Source: an uncultured Caulobacterales bacterium (lineage in GTDB: Bacteria; Pseudomonadota; Alphaproteobacteria; Caulobacterales; Maricaulaceae). From it: DNA of 59,530 nt. Of the stretch, positions 27,530-36,482 are shown piece by piece. Each line of letters begins with the position of its first letter. Positions within the stretch are counted from its first letter, which is position 1. The translations under genes and the position numbers were made by a program. The DNA lies in NCBI GenBank assembly GCA_937929915.1, contig CALFUN010000021.1, positions 1-59,530 on the forward strand, given 5' to 3'. The notes under the pieces are model-generated. The model was not told where the DNA came from, ran no database searches, and saw nothing but the letters and a program-made list of their open reading frames with translations.

Positions 27530-28984
27530 TTATCCGCGGCGGTTATTATCTCGCAAAGGTTCGCGCCCCTGTATGCGCTTGGTTTTATCATAAGGGTTCT
27601 CATCAGCCTTTACCAACATCCGAATTGGCGTTCCCATAAGATCAAAATCATCGCGTAAGCCATTGATAAGATAACGTCTATAGCTCTCTGGTAGTTTCGT
27701 TGCCCGCGAGCATTTCAACACAAATGTCGGCGGCCGTGTTTTAGTTTGGCTGATATATTTAGGCTTGATACGGCGGCCATTCACAGCGGGCGGCGGATGG
27801 CGCTGTACTTTTTCGCGCAGCCAGTCATTTAGCTCTGCCGTTTTCACCTTGGCCGACCAATCAATCTGCACACGTTCAATCGCGGGCAAAAGACGGTCCA
27901 CACTTTTACCCGTCAAGCCAGAGAACATTATTACAGGCATACCGCGTAATTGCGGCAAGAGACGCGCTGCGCGCTCACGTAAGGCTTTGGACATTTCAGA
28001 TTTATTCTCAACCAAATCCCATTTGGTAATCCCAATGACAAGCGCGCGGCCTTCACGTTCGCACAGATCTGCAATTTGCATATCTTGCTTATCAAATGGC
28101 ATGGTCGCATCCATTAGCAGCACAACAACTTGCGCAAATTTAATCGCTCGGAGCGTATCTTGAACAGATAAGACTTCGAGTGTTTCATTGACTTTAGCTT
28201 TTTTACGCATGCCTGCCGTATCATGAAATTGCACACGCCGGCCTTGCCAGTCATAATCAATCGTAATCGAATCGCGCGTGACGCCCGCTTCTGGCCCCGT
28301 TAAAAGGCGCTCTTGACCGATAAGCGTATTAATCAAAGTTGATTTACCTGCATTGGGACGGCCAACAATGGCAATACGGACGGGCGCTTCGGAGGTGTCA
28401 ATAAGCTCGTCTTGAACCGTTAGATTGACTTGGCGCAGGGCCATATCGATGGCATCATCCAAATCGACAAAGCCAATATTATGTTCTGCGGCAACTTCAA
28501 TCGGATCGCCCATGCCCAATGAATAGCCTTCTGTAGCCCCCGCATCGCTTACGCGGCTTTCACATTTATTCGCCACAAGCACGGTTGCTTTACCAGATTT
28601 ACGCACAAAATCAGCGAATATACGGTCAAGCGGTGTTACGCCTTCGCGGGCATCATAGACAAAAAGGCACAGATCGGCATCCATAACCGCGGCTTCTGTC
28701 TGCGCCCGCATACGCGCTTCGAGCTTCTCGCCTTTGGCATTTTCAAATCCCGCCGTATCCATTAAAACAAGGTTATGCCCGCGTAGCTTGGAACGTGTCT
28801 CGCGCACATCACGCGTCACACCGGGTTGATCATTCACAATAGCCAGTTTTTTACCCGCAAGACGGTTAAATAATGTCGATTTACCGACATTTGGACGGCC
28901 TATTATTGCCAAACGTGCAGGCCTTAATTCAGGCCCATCATCAATGAGGCCTGCATCATCCTGAAACTTGGAACGTTTGCTCAC
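27530..28984 (-). CDS. der: Ribosome assembly GTPase Der (EngA)
   Basis: The 484-residue protein has two tandem GTPase domains, each with its own P-loop (GRPNVGKSTLFN and GRPNAGKSTLIN), and a C-terminal KH-like domain. Der is needed for maturation of the 50S subunit. A short N-terminal extension of about 20 residues precedes the first domain. It begins 3 bases after the end of bamB, in the order yfgM-bamB-der also found in E. coli. Confidence 0.96.
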   Translation of the reverse strand: MSKRSKFQDDAGLIDDGPELRPARLAIIGRPNVGKSTLFNRLAGKKLAIVNDQPGVTRDVRETRSKLRGHNLVLMDTAGFENAKGEKLEARMRAQTEAAVMDADLCLFVYDAREGVTPLDRIFADFVRKSGKATVLVANKCESRVSDAGATEGYSLGMGDPIEVAAEHNIGFVDLDDAIDMALRQVNLTVQDELIDTSEAPVRIAIVGRPNAGKSTLINTLIGQERLLTGPEAGVTRDSITIDYDWQGRRVQFHDTAGMRKKAKVNETLEVLSVQDTLRAIKFAQVVVLLMDATMPFDKQDMQIADLCEREGRALVIGITKWDLVENKSEMSKALRERAARLLPQLRGMPVIMFSGLTGKSVDRLLPAIERVQIDWSAKVKTAELNDWLREKVQRHPPPAVNGRRIKPKYISQTKTRPPTFVLKCSRATKLPESYRRYLINGLRDDFDLMGTPIRMLVKADENPYDKTKRIQGREPLRDNNRRG

Positions 28985-28987
28985 GAA

Positions 28988-30454
28988 TTAACGCAGAGCT
29001 GTTAGCTTGGCATCATCTGAAAGCACATAGACCGTTTCATTAGCGATAATAGGCGGGATAAAGACACTATTACTTATTTTGCTTTCTTTGATAATTTCGC
29101 CGTCAAACGGGTTTAGCGTCAGCATACGGCCATGCGATGACACAACAACGAGCCGCTCTCCAGCCAGAATAGGGCCGTTCCAGACGATACGGCCTTTACG
29201 CTTTTTCACCTTTTTATAAAGCTCTAAATCTTTTAACCAAATCACGCTACCATCAAGTTTTGAAAGGCATGCAACCTGCCCGCCAGTCGTCACAGTAAAC
29301 ACAAAATCCCCCGCGATTAACGGATAACCAAGCGCGCCCGCAGGCTGTGACCACACACGCTGCCCTGTTCGCAAATCAAAGGCTGTCATAACGCCGCTTT
29401 GCGCTGTTGCAATAACATAGCCATCGGAAATCGCTGGCCCAGCAGCAATATCATTGAGAGAGGCAAGCGGTGTTAACCGCGCTGTCGAAGATAGCGAATC
29501 TTGCCATAAAACATTGCCATTTTGCTGGCGCAGCGCAATAAGCTCGCCTGACGAAAACGGCGCAACAAGTACATCATCCACCAAAGCGGGGCTTGGTACG
29601 GTTAGCATACGCGCTGATTCAATAATCGCTTGATGTGACCAAACAATCTCGCCGCTCGTCGTGTCAAAGGCATAAATGACATTATCGTCTGAGATCGCAA
29701 ATACGCGCTCTAATCCTGCGACGGGCGCAGAATGTACGGGGGATAATATCTCTGTTCCCCAAATTTCTTCGCCTGTTTCCGCATCAACCGCTACGATTTT
29801 ACCCAGTCCTGATGTTATGTAAACCTTACCATCAGCATAAGCGACACCGCCGCCAACAGATTCTTTATCCACCCCATTACCATCAACGAACGATAGAGGA
29901 TCTCTGATACGCTCAATAATATTGCCGCGGCCTACGCGGGTGCGTTCGCGTAATTTCACACGGATTTTATAGTCCCATAATTTCTTGCCCGACGCTTCGT
30001 CTAAAGCAACAACACGGTTATCACCATCAACACTATAAATTCTGCCATTAGCGATGACGGGCGGAGACAAAACGCGCCCTTTGCGGCTAGAGCCCGCCCC
30101 AATGTCTTTAGACCAAGCTTTTGTTAGCTCGCCTGACGCAGCGGTATGCTGTACGACATGGGCGGTATTGCCGCCTTGTTGTGGCCAATCTGTATTTACA
30201 TAGGCGGGCGGCAGAACAATTTGATCTGGCGTAATTGTACCCGCAATTTGCAAATCTTCGGAGAGTTGCAAAATAGAGATACGATCCGCATCCCCTTCCG
30301 CAGCTTCTAGGGCTGCACCGCTTTTCTTATTATCAAAAGGATTGATAGAGCTTACAACATCGCTCACCGTTGTACCTGTCGCGCATGCACTGAGCATAAA
30401 AGCGCTTATCAAAGACACGCCCATCCGTTGATGGTGTTTAAATCTATTCATCAT
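28988..30454 (-). CDS. bamB: Outer membrane assembly lipoprotein BamB
   Basis: The 488-residue protein starts MMNRFKHHQ and carries a lipoprotein signal with the lipobox LSAC. The mature part is a PQQ-repeat beta-propeller (for example GRIYSVDGDNRVVALDEASG and GEEIWGTE). BamB is the scaffold of the BAM complex that inserts outer-membrane proteins. The start at 30454 is chosen because GGGA lies six bases before it and the lipobox then falls about 25 residues in. An open frame reaches 30538 but would put a cytoplasmic tail before the signal. The gene overlaps the end of the upstream TPR gene by 11 bases. Confidence 0.92.
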   Translation of the reverse strand: MMNRFKHHQRMGVSLISAFMLSACATGTTVSDVVSSINPFDNKKSGAALEAAEGDADRISILQLSEDLQIAGTITPDQIVLPPAYVNTDWPQQGGNTAHVVQHTAASGELTKAWSKDIGAGSSRKGRVLSPPVIANGRIYSVDGDNRVVALDEASGKKLWDYKIRVKLRERTRVGRGNIIERIRDPLSFVDGNGVDKESVGGGVAYADGKVYITSGLGKIVAVDAETGEEIWGTEILSPVHSAPVAGLERVFAISDDNVIYAFDTTSGEIVWSHQAIIESARMLTVPSPALVDDVLVAPFSSGELIALRQQNGNVLWQDSLSSTARLTPLASLNDIAAGPAISDGYVIATAQSGVMTAFDLRTGQRVWSQPAGALGYPLIAGDFVFTVTTGGQVACLSKLDGSVIWLKDLELYKKVKKRKGRIVWNGPILAGERLVVVSSHGRMLTLNPFDGEIIKESKISNSVFIPPIIANETVYVLSDDAKLTALR

Positions 30455-31250
30455 TTGAAGTCCCATCTTCAGTCTCGTCCACAGGCTTAATTTCGGCCTC
30501 GCCTTCATCGCCTGCTCCATCACCGCTTGTTTCCTCATCGCCTGTTAATGGCGCGCTGAGTTGCGGTGTCCCTTCAAGCTCTATAGGTTTTGGCGCTTTT
30601 AGGGCCGCCTCTGAGCGCATAAGGGTTAAAGATTGCTTGGCGCGCTCTTTAATTGATGGCGGCACTCCGGGTATGGTTTCCAAATAGCCATATTGTTCAC
30701 GCGCACCCGCCTCATCCCCAGATTGCTGCGCGGCAAAACCGAGTAATTCGCGCGCGAGGAATTCATAGGGCGCATCTTTGGCAATTAATGCCCCAAGGCG
30801 GTTTTGCACATCATCATAAGCTCCGTTTCCAGCCAATATATAAGCGGCTTTTAACTGCGCTAATTGTGCGTGGCGTGGCCGCGTAAATTTCTGCGCCGCC
30901 TCGTCAAATAAACGCACAGCCTCCCCGCGCTCACCCAATTCTAGCTTAATCGCAGCTGCTTGCATAAGTGATAAGCCTGCATAGCCTTCCGGCGCTACCG
31001 TTGATAATTCGACAAATTGCGTAACAGCCGTAGCTTTATCGCCAGACTCCGCGCTATTTAAAGCTTGAGTAAAGCTTGCAGAGGTTGCCCGCGCCGCGCG
31101 GTCATCCGCTGATTTACGCCATTCTAGAAACCCTGTTCCCGCAATAATCAAAACAATCACGCCAGCGATAAGAGGCCCATATTTTTTGAGGAGATCATTA
31201 TAATCATCCTTGCGAAGCTCTTCTTCAACTTCATTGATAAAATCGACCAC
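30444..31250 (-). CDS. YfgM-like membrane-anchored TPR protein
   Basis: The 268-residue protein starts with GTG. It has a short cytoplasmic segment (VDFINEVEEELRKDD), one membrane helix at about residues 27-43, tetratricopeptide-like helices, and an acidic low-complexity tail of about 50 residues. This matches YfgM (Tpr_21), a periplasmic partner of the SecYEG translocon and chaperone network. Position immediately before bamB, with overlapping ends, strongly supports the assignment. The acidic tail is longer than in E. coli YfgM. Confidence 0.85.
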   Translation of the reverse strand: MVDFINEVEEELRKDDYNDLLKKYGPLIAGVIVLIIAGTGFLEWRKSADDRAARATSASFTQALNSAESGDKATAVTQFVELSTVAPEGYAGLSLMQAAAIKLELGERGEAVRLFDEAAQKFTRPRHAQLAQLKAAYILAGNGAYDDVQNRLGALIAKDAPYEFLARELLGFAAQQSGDEAGAREQYGYLETIPGVPPSIKERAKQSLTLMRSEAALKAPKPIELEGTPQLSAPLTGDEETSGDGAGDEGEAEIKPVDETEDGTSNDE

Positions 31251-31387
31251 AATAGGCTCTCAATTTGTCAGTTAATGGCGCATATTCGAGATTCGCTCGG
31301 CGCGGTTCATTTGGCGTGAACCTACCCCGCCGCACCGCCTATTACAACAGCAAACGGCATTAAGCCTCTGTAAGTATCGGGGGAAGT

Positions 31388-31440
31388 ATCAAGTCAAATC
31401 TTGATCTCATATCAGGCGCATTTCAAGCCTATTTGAAATG
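31388..31440 (-). terminator. Two adjacent hairpins at the panB 3' end
   Basis: CATTTCAA/TTGAAATG (31419-31440, 8-bp stem, 6-base loop) overlaps the panB stop codon. ATCAAG/CTTGAT (31388-31405) follows 13 bases later. Neither has a proper T-run, so they may attenuate or process the mRNA rather than terminate it. The rest of the gap to 31250 shows nothing further. Confidence 0.35.
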
Positions 31441-32244
31441 ATATAAATTCGCATCCGTCGGAAAATTACGGGTTTTCACATCATCAGCATAGGCTTTCAC
31501 AGCAGCCTGAGTTTGCGCGCGTTGATCGCCATATTTTTTGACAAATTTCGGTACACGATCAAACATGCCCAGCATATCTGGCGTGACTAATATTTGCCCG
31601 TCACATTGCGCCGAAGCCCCAATACCTATCGTGGGAATATCGACGGCTTTAGTAACTTCATTGGCTATATCTTCGGATACGCCTTCGACAACGACAGCAA
31701 ATGAACCTGCATCCGCAGCCGCTTTGGCATTTTCAATGATTTCTTGTGCCACAGAAGCCCTGCGCCCGCGCGCGCGAAACCCGCCAAGCACGTGCATGCT
31801 TTGCGGACGCAGACCGACATGGCTCATCACAGGAATACCGCGCTCTACAAGATAAGAAATTGTTTCTGCTGCATATGAACCGCTTTCAATCTTCACAGCC
31901 TGACAGCCTGTTTCCATCAAAATTCGAGACGCATTTTTAAAAGCCGTCTCAACACTATCTTCATATGACCCGAACGGCATATCCACGACAACAAGTGCGC
32001 TTTGCGCCCCGCGCATCACCGCTTGGCCATGCAAAATCATCATATCAAGCGTAACGCCGACCGTACTTGTCAGGCCATGCACCACCATCCCCACACTATC
32101 GCCGACCAATATTAAATCGCAATATTCATCCATAATTTGCGCGCTTGGCGCATCATAGGCCGTGAGGCAAACAATCGGGTCTTTACCCTTACGCGCCGTA
32201 ATTTGCGGGGCCGTCATACGCATGACATATTTTTGTGCAGACAT
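31429..32244 (-). CDS. panB: 3-methyl-2-oxobutanoate hydroxymethyltransferase
   Basis: The 271-residue enzyme transfers a hydroxymethyl group from methylene-tetrahydrofolate to alpha-ketoisovalerate, the first step of pantothenate synthesis. The metal-binding and active-site motifs GDSVGMVVHG and VVDMPFGSYE are present, as is VEGVSEDIA near residue 177. Length is normal for the family. No panC is adjacent. It lies 56 bases downstream of the acyl-CoA dehydrogenase gene in the same direction. Confidence 0.95.
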   Translation of the reverse strand: MSAQKYVMRMTAPQITARKGKDPIVCLTAYDAPSAQIMDEYCDLILVGDSVGMVVHGLTSTVGVTLDMMILHGQAVMRGAQSALVVVDMPFGSYEDSVETAFKNASRILMETGCQAVKIESGSYAAETISYLVERGIPVMSHVGLRPQSMHVLGGFRARGRRASVAQEIIENAKAAADAGSFAVVVEGVSEDIANEVTKAVDIPTIGIGASAQCDGQILVTPDMLGMFDRVPKFVKKYGDQRAQTQAAVKAYADDVKTRNFPTDANLYHFK

Positions 32245-32300
32245 AGTATTTCCTTACTTCGCGCCCACCATATAGCGCCAAGACGGTCTTGAAAAGCGGC

Positions 32301-34025
32301 TTATAAATCAGCTAATTGTAAGAGCGGGAAGCTAAATAAGCTTTTCGCGCCCGCCTGAATAAAGCCGAGTTGTGCGCTTGCAAGCGGCATGATTGAAACA
32401 GCATGATACCGCGCGAGCTGCATCATATTCTCAGCAAGCGGGTCATTCGCTTTTTGGCCGCCCATAGCGGCTTTCATTAAAAGCGCGCCAGAGACGATAT
32501 GGCCACATAGGTTTAAGTAAGGCGTGGCAATGGCCAGCGCATCTTTTTCATCGGCTTTTAAAACAATCTGTGTGGCCTCGCTTAAGCTCTCAAGACCTTG
32601 TGTGAGCGCCGCCGCGCAGCTAGACATATCACTTGAGGACTTGACTGCTAAGTCTTTGATAGTTCTAATTTCTGCAATCAATTCCGTCATTGCCTCTCCG
32701 CCATCACGGCGCAGCTTACGGCCAACAAGATCTATGGCTTGGATACCATTTGTGCCCTCATATATCGGGGCAATACGCGCATCGCGGTAATGTTGCGCAG
32801 CGCCTGTTTCTTCTACAAAGCCCATCCCGCCGTGAATTTGTACACCCGTAGATGCTGCCAATACACCCATATCAGAGCCATAAGATTTCGCGATTGGCGT
32901 GAGCAAAGCCGCGCGTTTATGATCGCCTAGATCATCCGCTGCCGCCGTTGCCATCGCAATCGCCCGCGCACCCATAAGACGCGTTTTCATATCAATCAAA
33001 TTACGGCGCACATCTGGATGATGTACAATCGGGTCAGTTTTTCCGCCGTCAATCGGGCGTCCTTGCACACGCTCATGGGCATATTGCAATGCTGCCTGAT
33101 AGGCTCGCTCCCCAATCGCTACGCCCTGCACGCCTACAAAAAGCCGCGCTTCATTCATCATTGTGAACATACAGGTTAGGCCGCGATTAACCTCGCCTAC
33201 GAGCCAGCCTTTTGCTCCGTTAAATTCCATCACACAGGTCGGGCTACCGTGAATACCTAATTTATGCTCAAGCCCTATAGGCGAGAAATCATTGCGCGCG
33301 CCCAGCGAGCCATCCGCATTGACGAAATATTTTGGGCATAAAAACAAAGAAATCCCGCGCGATCCGTCTGGACTTTCGGGCAAACGCGCCAAGACAAGGT
33401 GGATAATATTATCCGCCATGTCGTGATCGCCCCAAGTGATATAGATTTTTTGCCCAGAAATCGAATATGTACCATCGCCATTATCTTCAGCTTTGGTCCG
33501 CACTGGCCCCAGATCTGATCCTGCTTGCGGTTCCGTTAAGCACATCGCGCCTGACCACTCACCATTTATCATCTTGCCGACATATATGTCTTTAAGAGTA
33601 TCGCTTGCATGAGCTTCAATCGCCTTGGCGGCGCTAGATGAGAGCATTGGGCATAAACCAAGCGCCATATTTGCCCCATAGAGCATTTCATTCACGCCGA
33701 CACTCACAACGCTGGGCAATCCCATACCGCCTATATCCGCAGGCACAGAGAGCGTTTGCCAGCCTGCCTCTACAAAGCCTTCATAAGCGGCTTTAAACCC
33801 TGGCGAAGGTTTCACATCGCGGCCATTCAAGCGGGCTGGATTTTGATCGCCATCCCAATTTGTCGGCGCCCAAACATCCCGAGCAAATACAGAGGCTCCA
33901 TTTAGCACATCCCCAACAAGCTCTGCATTTGTATCTGCAAATTTAGGCAACGCCGTAATCGCATCAAAGTCGACGGCATAGTTTAACAAAAACTGAATAG
34001 CATTCACTGGCGGTGTAAAACTCAC
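32301..34025 (-). CDS. Acyl-CoA dehydrogenase
   Basis: The 574-residue flavoenzyme is longer than classical 380-residue acyl-CoA dehydrogenases and belongs to the large subgroup that includes 3-methylmercaptopropionyl-CoA dehydrogenase (DmdC). FAD-binding motifs LTEPQAGSDLGPV and YITWGDHD are seen, and the catalytic Glu is in IYEGTNGIQ. The C-terminal region is a helical extension. The substrate cannot be fixed from sequence. It probably heads a transcript with panB. Confidence 0.92.
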   Translation of the reverse strand: MSFTPPVNAIQFLLNYAVDFDAITALPKFADTNAELVGDVLNGASVFARDVWAPTNWDGDQNPARLNGRDVKPSPGFKAAYEGFVEAGWQTLSVPADIGGMGLPSVVSVGVNEMLYGANMALGLCPMLSSSAAKAIEAHASDTLKDIYVGKMINGEWSGAMCLTEPQAGSDLGPVRTKAEDNGDGTYSISGQKIYITWGDHDMADNIIHLVLARLPESPDGSRGISLFLCPKYFVNADGSLGARNDFSPIGLEHKLGIHGSPTCVMEFNGAKGWLVGEVNRGLTCMFTMMNEARLFVGVQGVAIGERAYQAALQYAHERVQGRPIDGGKTDPIVHHPDVRRNLIDMKTRLMGARAIAMATAAADDLGDHKRAALLTPIAKSYGSDMGVLAASTGVQIHGGMGFVEETGAAQHYRDARIAPIYEGTNGIQAIDLVGRKLRRDGGEAMTELIAEIRTIKDLAVKSSSDMSSCAAALTQGLESLSEATQIVLKADEKDALAIATPYLNLCGHIVSGALLMKAAMGGQKANDPLAENMMQLARYHAVSIMPLASAQLGFIQAGAKSLFSFPLLQLADL

Positions 34026-34250
34026 GGCACACTCCGATTAATGGATATTAATGTAAGGGTGCTTTGCCACAGCCATGCCTATAAAACAAAGACCTAAATT
34101 GCCACGGCCCCATTCAATTTTGCTTGATTGACCTCAAACCCAGCGGCGTAGCTTACCAAGAATGCTCATAGGACATGATTTACGCCATTGTGCCAAAGCC
34201 GCCTGTCTGGTATTTCACCGTCAAAATAAACCAGAATACAGGTCTGTCAT

Positions 34251-34718
34251 ATGCGTTCTCACCTCAAAGCTATAAGTCTTGCTCTTACCGCCGCATGGCT
34301 TGTCTCTTGCGGAAATTCTGCCGATAGCGCCCCAGAGGTTAAAACACAGCTCAGTTCAAGCGGCCAAACCGCACAAGTCATCCCTGCTGCTGCAAAAGCC
34401 GAGCTCACCCCGATGGAGCGCGGTGCAAAATTATTTAAACGGTGCAAAGCCTGCCATACACTCGAAGATGGCGGACGCAACAAAGTTGGCCCAAATTTAT
34501 GGGACATATGGGGCAATAAAGCCGCGAGCCGCGAAGGATTTGCCTATTCCAAAGCTTTAATCGCAGCTGACATTACATGGAATGATGAAACATTTGACGC
34601 CTATATCAAGAAACCCAATGCCTTCGTCCCAGGTACGCGCATGAGCTTTGTCGGCATCAAAAAAGACCAAGATCGTGCTGATTTACTCCTATATTTAAAG
34701 GCTGAGACAACACCCTAA
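34251..34718 (+). CDS. Class I cytochrome c, lipoprotein form
   Basis: The 155-residue protein has a lipoprotein signal (lipobox LVSC), a linker of about 30 residues and a single cytochrome c domain. Haem is attached at CKACH, and the axial methionine is in GTRMSFVGI. It resembles the membrane-attached cytochrome c family (cytochrome c2-like) that shuttles electrons to oxidases. It stands alone; the neighbours do not identify its partner. It converges on the next gene, with a hairpin between. Confidence 0.9.
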   Translation: MRSHLKAISLALTAAWLVSCGNSADSAPEVKTQLSSSGQTAQVIPAAAKAELTPMERGAKLFKRCKACHTLEDGGRNKVGPNLWDIWGNKAASREGFAYSKALIAADITWNDETFDAYIKKPNAFVPGTRMSFVGIKKDQDRADLLLYLKAETTP

Positions 34719-34764
34719 ATAACCAGTTAAGCGTGATTATATTGACACCAAATGCGCGCCAGCA

Positions 34765-34786
34765 ATATTAGGACATAGCCTAATAT
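34765..34786. terminator. Hairpin between convergent genes
   Basis: ATATTAGG and CCTAATAT form a perfect 8-bp stem around ACATAG, overlapping the stop codon of the minus-strand gene. It lies between convergent genes and could act in both directions, but there is no T-run on either side. Confidence 0.4.
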
Positions 34787-35601
34787 CGTACCCATGTACT
34801 TAGGAATACACCGCGTTCTTTGACGATATTTCGGCCAAAGAGAGTCTCGCTATAGCCAAATTGTACAATGCGGTTGGTTTTATACTCATAACCTACAGAC
34901 ACATTAGATTTAAACTGGAATTGCTGCGGCACCGTAAAGCCCATATCCGTTTCCGCTTCGCGCAATGTGCTGAAATTTTGCCAGAACACAAACCATTTGG
35001 AGCTTGGCTTATAACCAAGAGTTAAGTCCGCATGTGTGCTATTATACTCACCGCTATCCGTGCGTAGCCGCGCCGCGATTTGCGCGTCAAAAAACACATC
35101 GCCATAACGCTCCGTCTCATAGCTTTGCCCCCATAAGCCGCGGAGTTCAACAAGATCGCGCGAACCGCCAATATCAAGGATATTATCAGGCGGGCCGCCA
35201 TCTATGATATAGCTCGCCTGTACCGAAATCGCCAAACCTTGACGGCGCTTGAGTTGATAACGTAACCCAAATTCCGTATCATCAAAATCATCAAAATCAT
35301 CAAAATTAAACGCGGACTCTGTATCTAAAAAATTCACATTTTGAAAGGCCACATTGGCCGTTAATGTCCAGCGCTCTGTCACGCCATGTTCGAAAAACAC
35401 CCGTGTTTCTGTTTTGGAAAAATCCGCATCGTCTCGATTACCCTCATCATTAAAAATAGAATTACCCCGCGTAAACGCACCCGTGACAATGACTTGCCCT
35501 TCATTTTTCTTAAGGTTCCACGCACCTGCATGGCTGATTTGCGGTATGAACAATAGGTATAAGACGAAGGCAGACCATATTAAATTGCCAAATACCCTCA
35601 T
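34780..35601 (-). CDS. Secreted beta-barrel-like protein of unknown function
   Basis: The 273-residue product from ATG 35601 has a Sec signal peptide (cleavage likely after ISHA). The rest is made of alternating beta strands with aromatic ends, ending in a C-terminal aromatic (VRY), as in outer-membrane proteins. No enzymatic motif is seen. An odd tract, FDDFDDFDD at about residue 104, is encoded by a short DNA repeat. The open frame runs upstream to 35784, but that would overlap nadK and hide the signal peptide, so the later start is preferred. The starts of this gene and nadK are divergent and 87 bases apart. Confidence 0.7.
   Translation of the reverse strand: MRVFGNLIWSAFVLYLLFIPQISHAGAWNLKKNEGQVIVTGAFTRGNSIFNDEGNRDDADFSKTETRVFFEHGVTERWTLTANVAFQNVNFLDTESAFNFDDFDDFDDTEFGLRYQLKRRQGLAISVQASYIIDGGPPDNILDIGGSRDLVELRGLWGQSYETERYGDVFFDAQIAARLRTDSGEYNSTHADLTLGYKPSSKWFVFWQNFSTLREAETDMGFTVPQQFQFKSNVSVGYEYKTNRIVQFGYSETLFGRNIVKERGVFLSTWVRY
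35283..35309 (-). repeat. Triplicated 9-base coding microrepeat
   Basis: On the plus strand ATCAAAATC is repeated three times, with a variant last unit ending in ATT. It encodes the FDD repeat in the beta-barrel protein. Because each unit is 9 bases, copy-number change would keep the frame. Confidence 0.6.
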
Positions 35602-35688
35602 TACACCCCATAGATTTGGTTTATCTCTATTTATTCTATATCTTATTAGGCTTTGCCTCGCGCCTCTGTCAAATGTATAGCAAAAGAC

Positions 35689-36471
35689 ATGGAACCTATG
35701 GATTTTGAAAAAATCGCTTTTGTCGCCAGCGAAAAAGCAGATGCGCAGAACGCTTTGACAGCTTTGACAGAGCGTTATGGCCAATCCCCTATCGACACAG
35801 CCGGTGTCATAGTTGCTCTGGGCGGGGACGGATTTATGCTGCGCACTTTACGGCAAAACATCCCAATTTTGCGTCAAGGCACAGCCGTTTACGGCATGAA
35901 CCAAGGTACGATCGGGTTTTTAATGAATGAATATAGCCAAGATAATTTACGCCAACGCCTCGCGCAAGCCGAGGCCACCACAGTACGGCCACTCAAAATG
36001 ACAGCCATAGCCAAGCATGGTACATTTGAACAAATGGCCATTAATGAAGTGTCGCTATTTCGGCAAACCCAGCAAGCCGCGCATATTTCCATCACAGTTG
36101 ACGGCAAAGTGCGCCTTGGAGAACTCATCGCAGATGGTATATTGCTAGCAACACCAGCAGGCTCGACCGCCTATAATTTATCCGCCCATGGCCCCGTCAT
36201 TCCGCTAGGCGCAGATGTGCTGGCTCTAACCCCGATTAGCGCTTTTCGCCCGCGGCGTTGGCGAGGGGCATTGCTTAACTCAAACGCTAAGGTGAGATTA
36301 GAAACGCTAGACCCTGACAAGAGGCCTGTATCCGCCTCTGCTGATAATTCAGATATTCGCGATGTGTTATCCGTAACAATCGAGCAGGATACAGATTCAG
36401 CGCTAACATTATTATTTGATGCCGATCATGGCTTGGATGAAAAAATCCTGCGCGAGCAATTTACGAATTAA
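35689..36471 (+). CDS. nadK: NAD kinase
   Basis: The product is about 260 residues and phosphorylates NAD to NADP. The diagnostic GGDG is in VALGGDGFMLRTL, followed by INEVSLFR and PAGSTAYNLSAHGP. Two nearby ATGs are possible, at 35689 (MEPMDFEK) and 35698 (MDFEKIAF). The second gives the usual short N-terminus just before IAFVAS. No strong ribosome site decides between them. It ends 11 bases from the convergent DUF2336 gene. Confidence 0.92.
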   Translation: MEPMDFEKIAFVASEKADAQNALTALTERYGQSPIDTAGVIVALGGDGFMLRTLRQNIPILRQGTAVYGMNQGTIGFLMNEYSQDNLRQRLAQAEATTVRPLKMTAIAKHGTFEQMAINEVSLFRQTQQAAHISITVDGKVRLGELIADGILLATPAGSTAYNLSAHGPVIPLGADVLALTPISAFRPRRWRGALLNSNAKVRLETLDPDKRPVSASADNSDIRDVLSVTIEQDTDSALTLLFDADHGLDEKILREQFTN

Positions 36472-36482
36472 ACTGCGCCGCT

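Noticed and set aside
30455-30538. Upstream in-frame start for bamB
   Set aside because: It would place 28 extra residues before the lipoprotein signal and lies fully inside the upstream gene.
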